Assembly (NCBI GenBank): GCA_005408345.1
Contig: SEMN01000017.1
Location: 434,001 to 498,000 of the forward strand
Direction of reading: 5' to 3'
Length of the DNA: 64,000 bases
Source of the DNA: Macquaria australasica
Taxonomy: Eukaryota > Chordata > Actinopteri > Centrarchiformes > Percichthyidae
Part shown: one piece after another, positions 25,650 to 37,000 of the stretch
Position numbering within the stretch: position 1 is the stretch's first letter
Layout: every line of letters starts with the position of its first letter
The notes under the pieces: generated by a model
The model's input: only the letters and a program-made list of their open reading frames with translations
Database searches by the model: none
Told to the model about the DNA's origin: nothing
Position numbers and translations under genes: made by a program

Positions 25650-27565
25650 GGGACTAAATTCAAAATGTCACCTTTACCACACTTTACCTATATTTTACAA
25701 GAACTAGAAGAAATTATTAACTCCAGGATAGCTAAGACCAGACATATTCTCCTTTCCCTTTCTGTCCTGTTCTTCAACACACAGACAAAAAGGAAAACAT
25801 GAACAATGAGCCATGACCTAATGACAGAGGTCTATAATTCATGGAAGCATTTGAAGGAAAAAGTGTTTTGTTGCCATCATGCTCTGCACTCAATGTGCTT
25901 TTCTTTATCACTTCCCCTCCTACTCATAGGGTATTACAGCCAAGCTTTGTTACCCCATCATAGGCCAATCAAGCTGCTTATCACTGCGGCCACTGGCCTT
26001 ACCAAAAATCTATGACCACCTGCCCTTCCTCTGCTGTCTGAACAGCTAATAACTCCTCAGCCAGTTTTAAGAGCCCACCACCACTGATAAAACAATTAAC
26101 CTAACAATTCCCTCTTTCCAAAGGAGAAAACATACGTATAAATTATGTTTTATTTTACATTCATGCATACAGAGCGGATGTAGCAAGGCAACAAGCACAC
26201 AACCACTTCCAGTTTAATATTTAGTGGGGGGATGTTTATGTAAAAAGCTAACAGGGCAGACACACAATTAACTGTAAGAGCTTCCAGCTTCTCAAACTTC
26301 AAACTCAGTTCACACACTTCAGATCACAACCAAGTGAGAAAGAAATGTTGACATTACAGGCTACTATGATCAATGCAGAGGGGGAGTTAACATGGATGAG
26401 ATCGGGGAGGTGAGGAGGACAAAAAGATCTACAAGGACAGTCTGTGCTTTTGAAAAACCTATGAGAAGAAAAATGGAATGAAAAGGGCTGGGAAAAAAAA
26501 CAATAATCCTACAGATCAAAAGTGTGCCGAGTGTTAAGTCAGACCACATGCTCTTGGATTAACAGTGGCATTGCTTGACAGTTTATGAAAAACTGCCACT
26601 GTGTAAAACACGTTTTTACTTCATTGAGTGGCTTATTGGTACATAATGACCCTGGGTGAGAAATCTCTATATGGATGTAACAGATTATTTAATTATTCAA
26701 AGTTTCCTTATTACAAGAGCAAAATTAAGCTGTAGATGTCGTCTGTGTATTTGGGCAAAGGAAGATGTAAAGACATAAATCAGCTGAAATTTAATACAAT
26801 CAGATATGAGAAATAGGTGAGGGAAATAAATATAATTCAAACAGTGCCCTCACTGCCCGATTCAATTCAAGACAGTTCATGTTCCCGTCGAGCCCCACAC
26901 AGACTTGAGATCAGACAGGGATTATCTTTGGGCTGCTTGTGCCTGGTGAATGGTGGGGTACTGTAATATCATAGAGCAAATGGGAGTCTTAGAGTTATTT
27001 TCAAAGCAAAAGTGTGCTTTCGAGTTTCATATATGTCAACCGAGCATAAGAGTCAGATTTTCAGCAGTTCCTTCTTGCTACACAGCATCTCATACAGTTA
27101 CTGCAAAACAAACCACTGTTGGACTCCGCAACAAGGGTGTGGCTGCGTCACTATTGTAAAGCCAGATGGATTAATGGTGTTGTCATCTGTTTGGCAGTTT
27201 TACCAGATGTGTGAAGGGGATGTAAAAAATGGCTGCTTTAGTATCATCTAATCTCTGGAGCTGCTCCATGATCATCACCAGGAGTAGCATTATAAGGAGG
27301 GACCTATCCAGAGCTCTGTCCTGAGCTTTCTGTCAGACTGCCTCTGACAGCAAGTCAACATGCTGAATCATCCGAACGGCTGCTGATAAGGATGAGCTAG
27401 AGCCAACAGTGTGGGACACAAAACAAAAACTACAAATGATGGTCTTCTATACATGTCCCAACAGCACCTGACAACCGACAGCCAGCATCCTTAGGGATGC
27501 AGTCAAGAGGTTCCTGCACAAGGACTGCAGTCTGCATGCAGATTTGTAAGGGATTCAAAATTAAA

Positions 27566-27632
27566 ATTGTTGGGGGCCAGGCTATACAAAGCCTTGATAG
27601 TCCTCAGTAAAACCTTCAAATCAATTCTAAAA
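27566..27632 (-). mobile_element. LINE reverse-transcriptase tail fragment
   Basis: The minus strand reads FRIDLKVLLRTIKALYSLAP in one uninterrupted frame. This matches the C-terminal landmark of L2-like LINE proteins (KVLLLTYKALNGLAP type), also present in the larger LINE at 17.3 kb. Only about 65 bases are recognisable, so it is a fossil fragment. Confidence 0.5.
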
Positions 27633-28415
27633 TAAGAAGTACCTGAGTTGCTGGACAGTCCTGATTTACACTATGATTTAAATCAGTAAGGGAATTTCGA
27701 TCAGCGATGGACTCAGTCCTTCTGTGATGCCCGATATATTCATCCAATTGTACAACTCTATTCTCAGGTTTGTGTTACTGTGTTAAATTTCACAGTTGTT
27801 TCTATTTTCATTTGAAGTGTTTCATCTCACTTCCACTGATGCGGGCCGCTGGTTTGTCCTGGTCTTGTTGGAGGCAAACCGTTAGACCAGCACTAAAAAG
27901 ATCTGTTTCTCTATCACGCTGCTCTGGGGCTCCCACACCAAACAGTGCTGGGCCGATGAGAGGACTTTTACCATGTCAGGATATTTCTCATACCCACTCT
28001 GAATCGACACTGGCAGGCCTTCCATCACAGGCTGCTGTCTTACAGCTCACCTGTGAAAAGTCTTGAGGCACTGGCTCAAAGGCCCGGGGAATATTGGCGC
28101 CTCACTTCTTAAACTGCTTCCAACTCTTCAGTTGGGACACGACCTCAAGCTCTCTCACAGAGAGGAAGAAAGTTCAAAGCCAGTGAAAAGGGCAAGTTCA
28201 ATTCCTTGATTCCAGGAATCCAGATGATCACAGATGTGTAACATGGACTAAGCAAGTTAAACTTGCCCCTCAATGACACCCACATGACGCCAGACAGTTG
28301 TTTTTTTCTAACAATTAAGAAACTCATCCAGTAGCAGTGGCCAATATTTCTCAGGTTCTCACAGGTCTTACTAAACGAAGCAACCACTATAAAGGGCACA
28401 TGGACACAGATCTTA

Positions 28416-28455
28416 AAACAATCTGGCTAATCTTCAAACAATCTGGCTAATCTTC
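28416..28455. repeat. 20-bp perfect tandem duplication
   Basis: The unit AAACAATCTGGCTAATCTTC occurs twice head to tail without mismatch in atp13a3 intron 1. Confidence 0.9.
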
Positions 28456-28490
28456 AAGGGAGCCTTAAGGAGCCACTCTGACTAAGTGGT

Positions 28491-28677
28491 AGAGATGCAA
28501 TGATCAGTCGATGTAACTTGAATATCTTGGACTGCTGGTGGAACAAAACAGGGCATTTGAAGACTTTGGACTCTGGGATGGACATTTTTTTTCTGACATT
28601 TTATAGAGGAAACGATTAATTTGAGAAAATAATCAGAAGATTAATTGATAATAAAAAAGAAAATTAGTTGCAGCCCT
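28491..28677 (-). repeat. Dispersed A/T-rich repeat family, copy E (inverted, shortened)
   Basis: Read on the minus strand it begins AGGGCTGCAACTAATTTTC and continues through a TCTATAAAATGTCAGAAA core, then loses the middle of the family consensus. It is the inverted and internally deleted member of the family at 12335, 15630, 25277 and 53197. Confidence 0.65.
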
Positions 28678-30716
28678 ACTAAGTAGCATATTTATCTCCC
28701 TAACCCCTGCCATGGGAAATGGTTAACTAAAAACAAATCATGATACAGTTCAAGGTAGAAAATGATCATATAATTTCTTCTTTTTCTAAAAAACCATCAA
28801 TCCACACAAATCGATCAAATCATTATTTCAGCTCTAGTTGAGTTTATCACAAACGTTGCTATCGTGTTTAAAAATGACTCCTACTTCCCCTTAAAAATAA
28901 TGAATAGACCAATAATTCATCATAGAGATATTGAATTCATCCAAAGATATGTTACTGTGGTAAAATCTCCACTAAAGTATCAGTTTCCTTAATCATCCCA
29001 ACTGTTTTTCAAAGTCGCATAAAGTTGAATGGACGTTTATACATCAGTGTATAATTCAGGTGCGACAAGCGATTTTAGAGACTTGTGAGGCCTGATTTCT
29101 GGTGAGTCAATTATCTGGCAAAATCTACATGATGAAAACAAAGCAATATTCCAAACAAACCTGCAACTACGCTATTGTAAAGTACCAATTAACAGAAGAA
29201 TACAAAAAAAGGCACTGAATGTGCATCAAAGTACAGTAGGGCCAGTGATAACAATAATGGAAAGGCAAAATGGAATATGGCACAGATTTAAAGATGATCA
29301 AAAATTCAGTGTCGGTGTAAGAAGGCCACCTGTGAGGGAGTCCACCAAGAGGCCTAGGGCACCTCTGAAGGAGCGACAGGAAGGAGCTACTGTGAAGGAT
29401 CAGAGACATTGTGCATACAATAGCTGTTACCCTTGGGTTTCACCAGTCGCAGCTTTAGGGTAGATTGTCAAAGAGAAAGCCACAGTTGAAAACACCACGA
29501 TATCTCAGCTACTGTTTGCCAAAAGTCTTGTGGGAGATTCTGAACTAAAAAGTAGTGGGAAAATTACAATCCAAATCTCAATCAAATTGCGAATTTGTAG
29601 CAGGACTTGAAAATTACTGTTCACTCATGATTCCCATGCAAGTTGACACTGAAAGTGTTGGAGTCAATACTAAGACCTGCACACAAGCCAAAAGGTGGCT
29701 CTACTAAACACTGAATCATGCAATCAATTGATTTGCGTTTTAAATGTATACTAAACTCAGACAATTTGTACAGATTTGTTTTCTAAATAAAATTTGTGCT
29801 TATTAATATCCACAATTAATTCGTACCATCAAATTACAAAATTTGGTTCCCTCAAATTTTGTTTTTGTTTTTTATCCTCAATTAACTTAATTAATTTCCT
29901 CAAATTATGAGAATGAGGTTATTGTAGCAGCAGGAACAGAAGATACAGGTTACTGTGACTAGACCGGTCAGTCAGGTGGAAGTTACTCCATGACTGTTCG
30001 CACTCACCACAACAACTTTTTCATACAGTTGTGATGCTACACTGGGCATTGTTTCACCAATTCTTGTTTGGTCAAGTCATGGACAATCTAAATAAGCTGC
30101 TTGGGTTTCATACAGTTTTTATTTTAATTTTGGAGCGAGTTGCATCAATATACTTTGGGTTTCCTCTTTAATGTCCCTTAGAAAGGATGTAATGTTAATT
30201 AATGATCATGAATTAAGTTAACCGTCTACAGCTAGTAACATCCACTGTGATTTAATGTTGTAAAGCAAGCAAACAAGGGCGCAATCTTTATATGCGAAGG
30301 AGCTGTTTCTTTTGTATTTCAATTACATGTTCCCATTCACTCAAGTTCCGGCAGCAGTTTTTAAATGGGTTCATGGCTAGCTTGACATGGGTACAGTATC
30401 CTTGACTGTTACTGGAGACCCGACCAGAGAGAGGTGTTGAAGAGGAATGAGGTAAAGCCAACAGTAAGGAGGTGTCCTCTACAGATTCAACAATGATATT
30501 CTTTATTGTAATGAAACGACTGCCTGCACTCAATGAAAAGCCACTCACACAACAATTGGTAGCAACCACCCCCCCCCCCCAACGAAAGAAGTCTTAAGCC
30601 AATTAAGGACCAAATAAAGAATCATATCTATGCCATGGGTCTACATTGTAACAGGGTATGGGTTTTTATTGGTTTAGGCTTGGTTTATCTGTCACTCGCT
30701 AGCGATAAATGCCCAA

Positions 30717-31320
30717 TTGCTGGCCATGAATCATAGCTACAAGCCCCAGGCAGCCAAGGAGGCGCTTCATCGGGAAGACGTCTCCGGGACGCTGGCTAAC
30801 GTTAGCAAAGCCTCATCGTTAGCCAGCTCCCTAGTCGCCAGCTTAATAACAACGTCCATGTGTCTCCCGCCGGCGATCTCGCCTTCGGTTTCAGACTCTG
30901 CTGGAGCCAAAGACGGCGAGTCAGCGGCAGCCCCGGACAGTTTTTCCGCACACGCACCAAAGCTAGCTAGCGTTAGCTCCAGCGCCGCCAGATAGCAACC
31001 GACACATGGGTGATGCCGACAGCGGTGCGGGCAAACCGCGGACACGTTTCGGTACAAACACACTCACCCAGAACCACCTGGACACTCTGAAGATCACCTC
31101 CGAGTCATCGCGGGACGAGGGCAGCTGTTATCTGGAGGAAAACGTCGCTGGGGAGGAGAAATGGACCGGGTTCGGTGGAAAACTGTCGTCGCAGCGGAGA
31201 CGCAGAGCGGACCGTTGCTGTGTGTTGACAGGCTGAGTACTACAGCAGTAGTGAACTGGCCTGAGCTGGCGGTCTGACGGCAGGAAGTGACATCACGGGG
31301 GGGGGGGGGCAGTTCTGAGG
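30717..31320. promoter_or_regulatory. CpG-rich promoter region of atp13a3
   Basis: This stretch is rich in CpG and GC, unlike the A/T-rich sequence on both sides, and lies where the atp13a3 transcript should begin. Open frames occur on both strands, as expected of stop-poor GC-rich DNA. It carries several copies of the GCTAACGTTAGC type, including the 10-bp inverted pair GCTGGCTAAC (about 30791) and GTTAGCCAGC (about 30819). A G run of at least ten bases follows near 31299. No TATA box was seen. Confidence 0.65.
31068..31260 (-). other. atp13a3: Candidate non-coding first exon of atp13a3
   Basis: On the minus strand a strong donor (CTGG then GTGAGTG) ends a GC-rich stretch here, inside the CpG-rich region upstream of atp13a3. 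The start-codon exon at 16219 onward has a plausible acceptor at about 16306, 36 bases before the ATG, so an upstream leader exon is expected. The upper limit is a guess. The stretch contains a minimal upstream ORF, ATG plus three codons and a stop. The assignment rests on position, CpG content and the donor; no transcript evidence is available. Confidence 0.4.
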
Positions 31321-32938
31321 CAGTTCTGATTACTTTATTGCGATTTCGCACCTCATTCAGAGTAAAATCAAGAACAAATGATTAAGAAAGTGCTCATCAT
31401 CAAGGCTGGATTACCAAATGGGCAAAGCAGACAACATCTCTGGGGCCTCAGTAGCCTCAAAAGCCCCATGTTCACTACATGTCAATTAGTTTCTGGTAAT
31501 TTAATTTATAAATGAATACATTTGCACCACTAAAGCACAATATCATCTTGTTATCTGATCACGTGGCCCTGTCACTGTTGTAGAGGGACCCTGTGTCCAA
31601 ATGTAATTTTAAGACATTTATTATTTTAGTTAATATTGTGCTGACATGGTGGATATTACTACATAAAGTTGCATTAAATCAAATTACCATAATTTACAAA
31701 TAAAGGACCCGGAGCCAGGAAGCATTCTTCTGGACCTTGACCTTAATCAAATAATGATGTTATGTATAACCTTCTGTGTAGTCTGTTTGCAATGCACCAA
31801 CCAAAAGTGTCTGGTGCCCACAGGTTTTAAACTCCATGTCCCCAGTTTGTAATGCAGACTTTCTGTAAGAAATTCAAAGTCTCACATCCAAGTTGAGATA
31901 TCAGGCTTCTTCTTCCAGAGCCACAGAAGACATTATACAACTGTTTTCTCAGACTGTTACGACCTGTGACAAGAAAACAGATCTTTGTGTGTCAAATCAG
32001 TGGAGTCCCCCTTTTACAAAGTTCTCACGCAACTCACTATTATATAATCTTTTATTCAGAGTTTTACTCACACATCAAGGTAACCATTAATCGGCGTTCA
32101 GTTTCTGATTTATTCATTCACTGCAGCTATTCAGGAATTTGTGTTATTCCTGATCAGTTACCCCTCTCCCTCCTCCCCTTCTGGCCAACATGCAAGGTGA
32201 ACAGAATGTGCTGCAGGCTCAAATCATCCAACATCTTCAATGTCCTCTGCAGTGGAGCGATCACTGACGTACGAGCCAAGAAAAACAGAAAGGCCCGTTC
32301 CCCACTGCTGCTTCAGATGTGCTAATCCGTGCTCTTCATCACTTCTGCAAACAGAATTCCACCTATTTATATGGGACACAGTTTGTTTTCTTTTGGCCCC
32401 AGTCTCAGAAGGGGCAGCGATGAGGCCCAGAGATGGAGCAATGCTAGCTCAGCATTCAACATGACATCAGATGGCATTAATGTAGTACAAACACTATTCT
32501 TCACATCATTCTTTTCTTTAGTTGTTAGATCTGGTAGGAAACATGAAAACAGCAACTTGTGTGTTTTGATCTATTTCCAAGATTGTGAACCGTTTTAGTT
32601 CTCAACAACCAAACAGATAAACCTATTACAAAAATAATGCCCCCAGTGAAGTTGAGGAGACATGTTTTGCAATTGGAGCTCCTGCCACTATGTGTGTAAT
32701 GATTGATCTTATTCAGCATCTCAGATTTCAGGCCTCTTAACCAAGCCATACACATGGGATACATTCCAATCCATCAGCAACATTAGATTGGCCTCGGCAG
32801 CAGGAAGCACCGTATGGCTTTTCATTGTGAGTTCATTAGTCACATCTCAAATGTATTAAAGACATAACACTTACAGAAATAAATATATATTATATATAGA
32901 CTGAATTAAAGATGTCAAAAGTATTTCCACTATCAGTA

Positions 32939-33243
32939 GGGCTGACCAATATGGTTGAAAACATTATCACGATATTAATAGGGATTTCATGACATGACAA
33001 ATGTATATAAATCACAAACAATAATCAAACAGATGTTGAAAGTATTTTTTTTTCCAGTGTTATGCAATATGAGACCGAATTCTTCATGTCAAACAAAAAC
33101 TTTAATAACCAATTTTGTTACAGCTTGCTCAAAATCATAAATGTAATGATTCTTGGAAATTGGTAGAACAATAACATAAGATCATATAATCTCGATATGT
33201 TGGTGATACTCAGTTAACAATATTATTGATTTATCTCCCAGCC
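32939..33243 (+). repeat. MITE-like dispersed repeat
   Basis: It begins GGGCTGACCAATATGG with AACATTATCACGATAT and ends TATTATTGATTTATCTCCCAGCC. Heads and tails of this form (GGGCTG...ATATGG...TATCACGATAT and ...CCCAGCCC) are widespread in teleost genomes. The ends are weakly inverted (GGCTG). No coding was seen. The target-site duplication is not clear. Confidence 0.6.
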
Positions 33244-33997
33244 ATGTTTACAGGCCAAACAAGGTGTTAAGTCACATTAATTTCTACTGCTGATATCAGC
33301 AATTGCTTTGTTGCGCTTCATTAGTTGTTTCCCAGTCATTTGTCTCCGACAGCCATGTCACTTGAGGAAATGTAACAGGGAGGAGTAAAATGTCCTTCAT
33401 AACTTTGCTCTAATCTGTGTATTGTTCCGTTATCAGGTTTTAGGAAGTCCCTTCAGTTAAAAATGCCCTGGTCTGTTGCTCCAGCATCATCGTCTAAAAC
33501 CATGGAGCAGGCAGATGAACAGAGGTCGGGGGGGTGATTGAGAGGACGGAGGTGCCCTGGACGTCTAGTCTGGTGCTTATCTGCTCCGCTGGGCCTTTTC
33601 CCAGTCCAGCCCTGATAACCCGGGTCGACTAGCAAAATACAGCATATGACCCAATAACCTTGCATGGCAGCAGGGGTGCAATATTGTTTTATTAGGGGAG
33701 GTCTTTTCTGTAAACCTTCCTAACAGATCACAGCTCTCAGAGGGCTTGATGAATGCAGTCAGGACAGAGTTGTGACAGTAGGTGTAGTTGCCTCTGTGCA
33801 CTGACAAACAGCCATATGTTAGAGACAAAGGTGCATAATGCAACTAGAATGCAGCATCCAACATTACCAACCAAAAGACCTGCATCATTTTACCAACAAG
33901 GGCCAGTTGAGGTGATGATTAAGATGCTGTATATTACACACACACACATCAGCTAAACTGTAAAACAAGACAGATAACAGGTCAGTGTTTACACTTT

Positions 33998-34003
33998 TTT
34001 ATT
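33998..34003 (-). promoter_or_regulatory. Candidate tmem44 polyadenylation signal
   Basis: The minus strand reads AATAAA 38 bases beyond the tmem44 stop codon. It would give a very short 3' UTR; a more distal signal is possible. Confidence 0.4.
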
Positions 34004-34040
34004 ACCCCTCAAATTAATGCACCAGATGTGTATCACATTA

Positions 34041-37000
34041 CTAATTGAGAGCAACTAAGCTCACAGAAGAGACACTCTCACCCTCTTCTGTACCAGACGG
34101 AGTTTTCTGTGGGAGTCCAGACATGGCACAGGTGTAGATGTTAAAGGGTTTGGGGTTTGTTGGCCACTTCTGCACCGGAAACTCATCCCCCTCCTGTTGT
34201 TTTGCTGTTGGTTCACTCCACTGAGCATTTGCCTCTTCGAAATCCCACTGGAAAATATGACAAGTTATTACGATGGAGAATTACAGCTGGAGGATTAAGA
34301 TATGTCATTCCACACTGCTTACATAAGAGATATCATACCTTAGTAGCTAATTAACCGTCCCCCTAGCAATAGAAGATATTTAGGCTTCAAGAGGGGTATG
34401 TTTTGGGGTGTTTTCCTCATTTGACTGAATGTCTCATAGTGGTTGCAGTTTGCTTACACCACCTCAACTGTATCTGGTCTGGAAATACCCTTCATCTAGC
34501 ACTTCTTCATCTTGCCTAATCATGTTTTGGGGAATAGAAATATTTTGTTATGTTTTCTGAAGCCTTGATCCTTATCCCATTTAAACACTGGTTATTTGCG
34601 ACTCATGTTGTGTGAGATACTCATGTTGTGTGAGAGAATCAGCTAAATGCCAAGAATGCAAAAGATTTAGACTTGTTGTTCACACACAGAGCTAAGTCCT
34701 GGCCAGCAGGCATCACACAACAGACCATAAACATCTCCCAAAATAGCAGAGGGTAACACTGGCCCCCCATTATAGACAAGGCAACCACTTCGCACTACTT
34801 CCTAGGCAGACAGGCCCAGCCCAGTGCTGGTCTTTAATCAAAGATCCTTTACAACAGAACAATTGGGCCACAAGGCAAATCTCAAACAATTCCACCCCTC
34901 ACTGTACCCCTCAGGCCCCCCCACCTCCACCTCAGTCTCACCCCAGTGAAGAACCGGCGCTCAGCAGAAATGTGCAAGAAACACACAGCACAATAGACAA
35001 TTCAAGCTGCTGGCTGCAGTTCATGCAGGCAGCAAATATAGCACTCCAAAATGTTGTGTGGCTTTATCATGATCAGCGATTATGGTGATGTCACGTAGCA
35101 GACATTTCACAGCTGGGTAACCTCTGGGTTTAATGTAGAAATGTTTTACAACCAAATAAAAAAGTGACAGTTTTCAATGAGCAGTCTTAAAATCATCTGG
35201 AGTTCTGTGTATTGGGGGTTAAACATTAGACACTGTGCCAACTTGTATGGGAAGCATCTTTCCATTAAATCACCAAGTAAACAGCTTCTGTTAATTCTAA
35301 CTAGCAAGTGGAGAAAGTGCCATGGAGGGAGGGACTGCTCTATGAACTTACCTGCTGCTGTCTTTGTTTAGAAAGACTCCACATTTCAGATTTGTTCAGT
35401 GCTGATCAGCAAAGATTAGCTGTTATTATCAGGAGTTTACAGATTTGCAGACTAATCTGAGCTAGCCCTCTTACTTCTCTAACTGTGCTAAGGGCATTCA
35501 CGTCATTTGCTTTTTCCTGTTTGGTGAACAGTATCAAGCTGCAATTGTTTGTGAGCACACCATTTGCCTTTGTTTCTGATTAAATGACATCCTCCATAGC
35601 TTGGCTTTCTACAGCAGCGCAGTAAGGGAGTTTCTCTTGTGGCCGTGAGCGTCAGGGCCTGAAAAGGAAAAAGCTTGTAATTTCACTCTCCCTGCAAACT
35701 CAAACTACGGCTTTTCAAAGAGGGGAGATTATATAAATGTGAACTGTCCTCTAAAACAAGACTAGTTATTGCTACGTAGCCAACATTTAACTCTGGGCAC
35801 AATTGTACGCTGCAGAGTGAAGCCACATTCCACTTTACTTAAACTCACCAGTTAAAATACAAACCCTGCTTCTCAAGCTGCTCACAAATATTCTCTCCAT
35901 ACACTTTTACCCACAAGCCAGCATGCACACACACACGGGTCTCTCTATAGAGTTCGACTCATCAATCCTACAAAAATATGCTGACTGTTGTCTTCTTACA
36001 AGAACCTCTGATGACTGTCTGATTTACTTCCCTCAGTCACATGTGAAATGCACAACGCTAGGTTTGCAGCAGCTCAAGCACCGTCCTGAGGGTTACTTCT
36101 TCATATGAGTTCCTCTGAGTTATAACTTCTAACATTAATATGTGAGGCATTTAATTTCATCTAATCTCACTGGGACAGATGTACACACAGGAGGTATATA
36201 GATCTAGAGATACTTGAGTTAGGTTTAGCTCAAAGACCAAATAGTGCTGTTTCAACCCTTTAAGTAGTGGTGGGGATTCATTAAAGAAATTGCAATGTCA
36301 TGTCTGTAGGCTTATCCACAACGGCAATTTCAACTCAACACTCTCCATGTATGAATATTTATCATTAAGGCACAGAACCACATCTAGTTTTGTGAGACTG
36401 CAGGGCATCCAATTTTACTTAAGTTTATTACTCCCAGGGAAACGCATAAAGTCATAAAGTTCAAGCAGAAAATCCCTTCAGTTAGTCAAACATTCATCAG
36501 AGTGTATCAGTCTCGACTTTCACCTCTTCATGAAGCTTCAGTGCTGTGTTGTGCAGGGGAAAGCCTGTTACATAAGCCCAAATTACTCAGATTCAGGTCA
36601 TCACAGCCGCTCACATATAATATACAACACAAGGTAACAGCGGCCCAACACCCTGTTATATTCATTCACACTTTCACAGCAGTCATGCACCGCCCATTTT
36701 TGTCAACATGCTGTCACCACCTAGTGGCACACTATGAGAAGTACACTTCATAGCTTTATTCATTGACAGACTTCAGTCTAGAGAAAGTGGATTGACACTG
36801 TGGATTGAAATCAAATAAAGGTAATATTACTTCCAGGTTATTACTGGCTAAACATTGAATCAGAGGGGTTAATAGGATTGTTGATAAAAGAAAAACAATG
36901 ACAAAATGTTTTTGTGCAGTTGCAGACCACAGTATCAGTGCAAGAATTTCAAAACATTTCTTTTGGATCTCTGCTCTGATTGGAGTACTCAAGTTCATTC

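Larger units (their letters stand above)
16306..31067 (-). other. Long first intron of atp13a3
   Basis: This roughly 14.8-kb intron separates the candidate leader exon from the start-codon exon. It contains the L2-like LINE, a solo LTR, a (GT)n tract, repeat copies C and E, a LINE fragment, a perfect inverted repeat and a short tandem duplication, each listed separately. Stretches such as 22.3-25.2 kb, 25.7-27.5 kb and 28.7-30.6 kb show no recognisable coding or repeat. Confidence 0.6.
31321..34040. other. Intergenic region between atp13a3 promoter and tmem44 3' end
   Basis: No gene was recognised. It holds the MITE-like repeat at 32939-33243 and a short TATATA run near 32885. A minus-strand AATAAA at 33998-34003 is a candidate tmem44 polyadenylation signal. 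Confidence 0.6.

Noticed and set aside
30717..31351. Overlapping frames of 75-98 codons on both strands at the CpG-rich region
   Set aside because: GC-rich DNA lacks stops; the translations are low-complexity Ala/Ser/Arg and match nothing. Promoter and leader sequence explain it better.
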